64,000 bases of DNA from Anaerolineae bacterium (GTDB taxonomy: Bacteria > Chloroflexota > Anaerolineae > B4-G1 > SLSP01): assembly GCA_026645815.1 (NCBI GenBank), contig JAPKMR010000004.1, positions 1 to 64,000 of the forward strand. The letters are read 5' to 3'. A program made the position numbers and the translations under genes. Below the pieces are notes generated by a model that had not been told where the DNA came from, did not search any database, and saw only the letters and a list, made by a program, of their open reading frames with translations. Each line of letters starts with the position of its first letter. Position 1 is the first letter of the stretch. This document shows positions 61,174-64,000 of the stretch, one piece after another.

Positions 61174-62946
61174 ATGGCGATGAGTAGTGCATCGGCGATG
61201 GAACCATCGAAACGACAGTACCGGTTGCGGCGTACCCGGAAGACTGATCCCCAGAATGCCCTGGCCCGCCTGCTTCGTGTCTGGGATAGCGACGGCTATG
61301 AAATCCGCATGGCGACGCTGCTCAACATCGCCCTTTTGATCGGCATTGGCTTTTCCCTGCTTGTGCCAGCTTTCTTTGTGGTGGTTTATGAACGTGGGCT
61401 GTTCAGTATTCCTCCTTCTGTACTTGTTGTGGTTGGAGTGATTAGCCTGGCCTGGCATGGATTGAGTATCTTTTTCAACAAACGCGGTGCTTATCGTTCT
61501 GTAGCCGCGAGCTACATCGGCTTTGTCTTTGTCGTCTTTTCCGCCATTACTCTTGCCGCGGGTGGATCGCGCTCCAGTCTGTGGGTCTTCTTCATTTGGC
61601 CCATTGTGGTTTCTGCGGTTTTTCTGCCTTCGCGCGCGACGTATAGCTTCTTCTTGGGCATGGTCTTGTTGTGGATGGCTGTGTATTTTGCAGAACAATT
61701 GGGTATCTATGCACCTCCGATGGTGACTGCCGCCGAAGTACAGGTGCGTTATATTCCTTTGTTCTTGCTACTCATGCTTGCTATGTGCATCACGTTGCTG
61801 GGATATGTATTTAGGCATCTTTCTTCCACGCAAGCCGAATTGGAGGACGTCGCAGTTGCATTGCAGGACTCCCAAGGCTCTTTAGAGGCGCAGATACATC
61901 AACGTACTGAAGAGGCGGGGCGCTTTTCTGAACAGGTGAAGGTCTTGCAGGATTTGAATCGCACCATTGTGCTGGCAGTGGATATGAAGGACTTGTTGCG
62001 ACGCGCGGTACATTTGTTGTCAGATGCTTTCAATGCCTATCAGGTGATGATCTTTCTTGTTGACGAGACTGGCGAGCGGCTCATTCAGGAAATGTCAGTG
62101 CAGGAATCACCAACGGTAGTGCAACTGCGCGTGGGTGAGGAAGGGATTGTGGGACATGCCGCATCAACTGGGCAGCCTTATGTGGCAACCGATGTGACCG
62201 CGGATCCTTACTACAAACACTTCCCTGATTTAGGCGCCTCCGTTTCTGCAGCTGCTTTCCCCATTGTGGTGCAGGATCGGACTATCGGTGTTCTGGCATT
62301 GGAGAGCGAGATCAAGGATACTTTCTCGGAGCAGATGGTTGAGGTGTTGACCGCCGTGGCAAATGTACTGGGCGTGGCGATTCTCAACACCCGTAATCTG
62401 GAGCAATTGCATGGTTTGTTGGGGCGACTTTCGCAATATGAAGAACAGGGTTTCTTGGATCAATGGCGCCAGGTCTTTGAGAGACGTCAAGGACGCATTG
62501 GATTGCTATATGATCGCATTCAGGTGCGCGGAGTTGATGCAGCAGAAAGCGAGGTGCTCTTTGCCGGCTCTCAGCCGACACAAATCGAAGCCCAAGAACG
62601 CTCTGATGGCTCCCATGTTCTGCTTGTGCCCTTGAGTGTTAGGGATCGCTCCCTTGGCAGGTTGATGTTTGAATCCGACAAACCCTGGCGTGAGGACGAA
62701 CGGGCACTTGTGGAAGCGGTGACGGGCCAACTGGGCTTGGCTCTGGAGAATGCCCGCTTGCTGGAGGCCACTCGCCGTAACGCGACGATGGAACAGACTG
62801 CTGGCGAACTTACATCGCGCTTCCGGCAGCAAGTTGAAATCGAAGCGGTTCTGCAGCAGGCGTTGGCCGATCTAGCGCAGGCATTGGATGCCGAGCGTGC
62901 TGGGGTGCGCCTGGCGTTGGCGGAGGAAAGGGAGGCAAAGGCGTAA
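61174..62946 (+). CDS. Membrane GAF sensor of the array
   Basis: A 590-residue protein: a basic N-terminus, six helices (about 48-215, MASE-like), coiled coil, a GAF domain of a different subtype (about 260-410; LRVGEEGIVGHAASTGQPYVATDV) lacking the RAGTGEAG block seen in its neighbours, degenerate GAF (about 420-540) and the terminal module SRFRQQVEIEAVLQQALADLAQAL. It follows the large sensor by 3 bases. Its stop TAA shares one base with the next ATG. Confidence 0.83.
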   Translation: MAMSSASAMEPSKRQYRLRRTRKTDPQNALARLLRVWDSDGYEIRMATLLNIALLIGIGFSLLVPAFFVVVYERGLFSIPPSVLVVVGVISLAWHGLSIFFNKRGAYRSVAASYIGFVFVVFSAITLAAGGSRSSLWVFFIWPIVVSAVFLPSRATYSFFLGMVLLWMAVYFAEQLGIYAPPMVTAAEVQVRYIPLFLLLMLAMCITLLGYVFRHLSSTQAELEDVAVALQDSQGSLEAQIHQRTEEAGRFSEQVKVLQDLNRTIVLAVDMKDLLRRAVHLLSDAFNAYQVMIFLVDETGERLIQEMSVQESPTVVQLRVGEEGIVGHAASTGQPYVATDVTADPYYKHFPDLGASVSAAAFPIVVQDRTIGVLALESEIKDTFSEQMVEVLTAVANVLGVAILNTRNLEQLHGLLGRLSQYEEQGFLDQWRQVFERRQGRIGLLYDRIQVRGVDAAESEVLFAGSQPTQIEAQERSDGSHVLLVPLSVRDRSLGRLMFESDKPWREDERALVEAVTGQLGLALENARLLEATRRNATMEQTAGELTSRFRQQVEIEAVLQQALADLAQALDAERAGVRLALAEEREAKA

Positions 62947-64000
62947 TGGCAGCTCAAAGTGCAACCACATCTGCATCTCTGAACTGGTGGGAACGCTGGG
63001 TTGGCGTTGAATCTTCTGACCCTGAGATTGCGCGCCAGGGACGTGTTTTCAATATCCTGATGATCATCAGTACCGTGCTGGTGCTCTACGTTGCGGCCCT
63101 GTTTCTCATCAGCAACCTGTTGGGGTATCTGGATTTAAGAACTGCGGTCATTGCCGCGGCTTTTCCCTTGGCATTTGTGCCAGCCTCATTGGGGTGTATT
63201 GCCTTGGCCAAGCGGGGGTATCTACGCCGGGCCGTCCCCTTATATGTTTGGCTTAACTTCGTCGGCATTTCTACGGCTTGTTTCGTTTTTGATGGCCCTA
63301 TCTCAGTGGCATGGTTGTTGTTTCTGTGGACGATAACGGTTGCTGGCACGCTGATTGCCCCTCATTATTCGCTAACTATGACAGCCCTGGTAGTCGGCTA
63401 TTACATGCTTCTTTTGGGTGCTGCGGAACTGGGGCTGTACTCAGCGCCAATTTCACTGACGCCGGAGGCGAGACTTTTCCAGACTTACGGTCTCATTATA
63501 GCCATGTTGATTACAACGGCGGGTTTGCTAACCTATCTGAACATGCGCAGTCTGAATTCTACGTTGGGCAATCTCGTGGTGGCAACTCAGGATCTGGAGC
63601 ATTCGCAACAAGAGCTGGAGCAACGTGTTGAAGACCGCACGCTGACTTTGCGACAGCGCGCTGCGCAATTCCGTGCCATTGTGGGAGTCGCTCAGGGTAC
63701 GACGGGGATAACGGATGTCGGAGAGCTGCTGCCGGCGGCTGCCGACCTCATTTGTACAGATTTCGGTATCACACATGTAGGGATCTATCTGGTGGATGAT
63801 ACGCATGAGCAACTGCGGCTGCGCGCTACTTCTGGTGGCATTGCTGCGCAACGCTTTGAAGGGAAGCAAAATCTACGTCTGGTAGATTCGGGCTTGCTGC
63901 AAAGCGTTGTGGCGACTGCACGTTTGCGGTTGGCTTCAACAACGGCGGAGTTCGCGCGCTGGCACGGGCAGGAAGATTGGGTCGAGATCCATTCAGAGAT
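62946..64000 (+). CDS. Membrane GAF sensor of the array, partial (runs off the window)
   Basis: An open frame from ATG 62946 (TAATG overlap) to the window end, 351 codons with no stop. The translation begins MAAQSATTSASLNWWERWVG and has about six helices (residues 35-205), then a coiled coil with QQELEQRVEDRTLTLRQRA and the first half of a GAF domain (LICTDFGITHVGIYLVDDT, LRLRATSGG). It is plainly another array member, so the operon continues downstream. Whether it ends in the usual terminal module or in a kinase domain cannot be seen. Confidence 0.82.
   Translation, partial: MAAQSATTSASLNWWERWVGVESSDPEIARQGRVFNILMIISTVLVLYVAALFLISNLLGYLDLRTAVIAAAFPLAFVPASLGCIALAKRGYLRRAVPLYVWLNFVGISTACFVFDGPISVAWLLFLWTITVAGTLIAPHYSLTMTALVVGYYMLLLGAAELGLYSAPISLTPEARLFQTYGLIIAMLITTAGLLTYLNMRSLNSTLGNLVVATQDLEHSQQELEQRVEDRTLTLRQRAAQFRAIVGVAQGTTGITDVGELLPAAADLICTDFGITHVGIYLVDDTHEQLRLRATSGGIAAQRFEGKQNLRLVDSGLLQSVVATARLRLASTTAEFARWHGQEDWVEIHSE

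Overview
The window is 64 kb of moderately GC-rich bacterial DNA. Every gene I can support lies on the + strand, mostly in tightly packed and often overlapping runs. I see no rRNA, tRNA, CRISPR array, transposase or phage gene. The very high density of GAF-domain sensors, the FHA-ABC exporter and the many short palindromes inside genes suggest Chloroflexota (Anaerolineae or Caldilineae-like). That placement is inferred from gene style, not from a phylogenetic marker.

Region 1 (1-1.9 kb): adenine deaminase, a purine salvage or degradation enzyme. Region 2 (2.0-11.9 kb): an apparent operon with a four-FHA-domain ABC exporter, a LuxE-like acyl-protein synthetase, a LuxC-like acyl-CoA reductase, a B12-binding radical SAM enzyme, a membrane-anchored protein and a lipoprotein. 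It looks like a fatty-acyl/aldehyde pathway coupled to a phospho-regulated exporter.

Region 3 (11.9-27.0 kb): a nucleobase or cyclic-amide catabolic locus behind a good sigma70-type promoter. It holds the three subunits related to oxamate carbamoyltransferase (DUF2877, FdrA, DUF1116), two envelope proteins of unknown function, a metal-dependent cyclase-family hydrolase, a GNAT-like protein, a thiolase homologue that lacks the nucleophilic cysteine, its DUF35 Zn-ribbon partner, an NCS2 nucleobase permease, and a complete xanthine-dehydrogenase-type molybdenum hydroxylase (FAD, 2Fe-2S and Mo subunits). It ends in a strong hairpin. A likely reading is uptake, hydroxylation, ring opening and phosphorolytic carbamoyl transfer.

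Region 4 (27.1-64.0 kb and beyond): the most unusual part. Two single-domain response regulators and a histidine kinase homologue whose phospho-accepting His is Gln are followed by at least thirteen sensor genes and one free solute-binding lipoprotein. The input domains differ (7TM, dCache, Cache_3-Cache_2, LacI-type, ABC_sub_bind, helical bundle, multi-GAF/PAS). All twelve sensors from 32,362 on that are complete at the 3' end finish in the same architecture, a degenerate GAF plus a roughly 45-residue terminal module, with no kinase, cyclase or methyl-accepting domain; the first sensor (30,440) ends in a more divergent form. The last gene runs off the window. I read this as a multi-input sensory array whose subunits probably signal by hetero-oligomerising.

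Inside this array, short palindromes are inserted in frame in linkers and termini and between genes. One hairpin family keeps the loop TACC while the stem changes in a compensatory way (CGTTG/CAACG, CGCTG/CAGCG, GGCTG/CAGCC). A 56-bp nested palindrome and a 12-bp tandem repeat lie inside one GAF domain. These look like coding-tolerated palindromic repeat elements.
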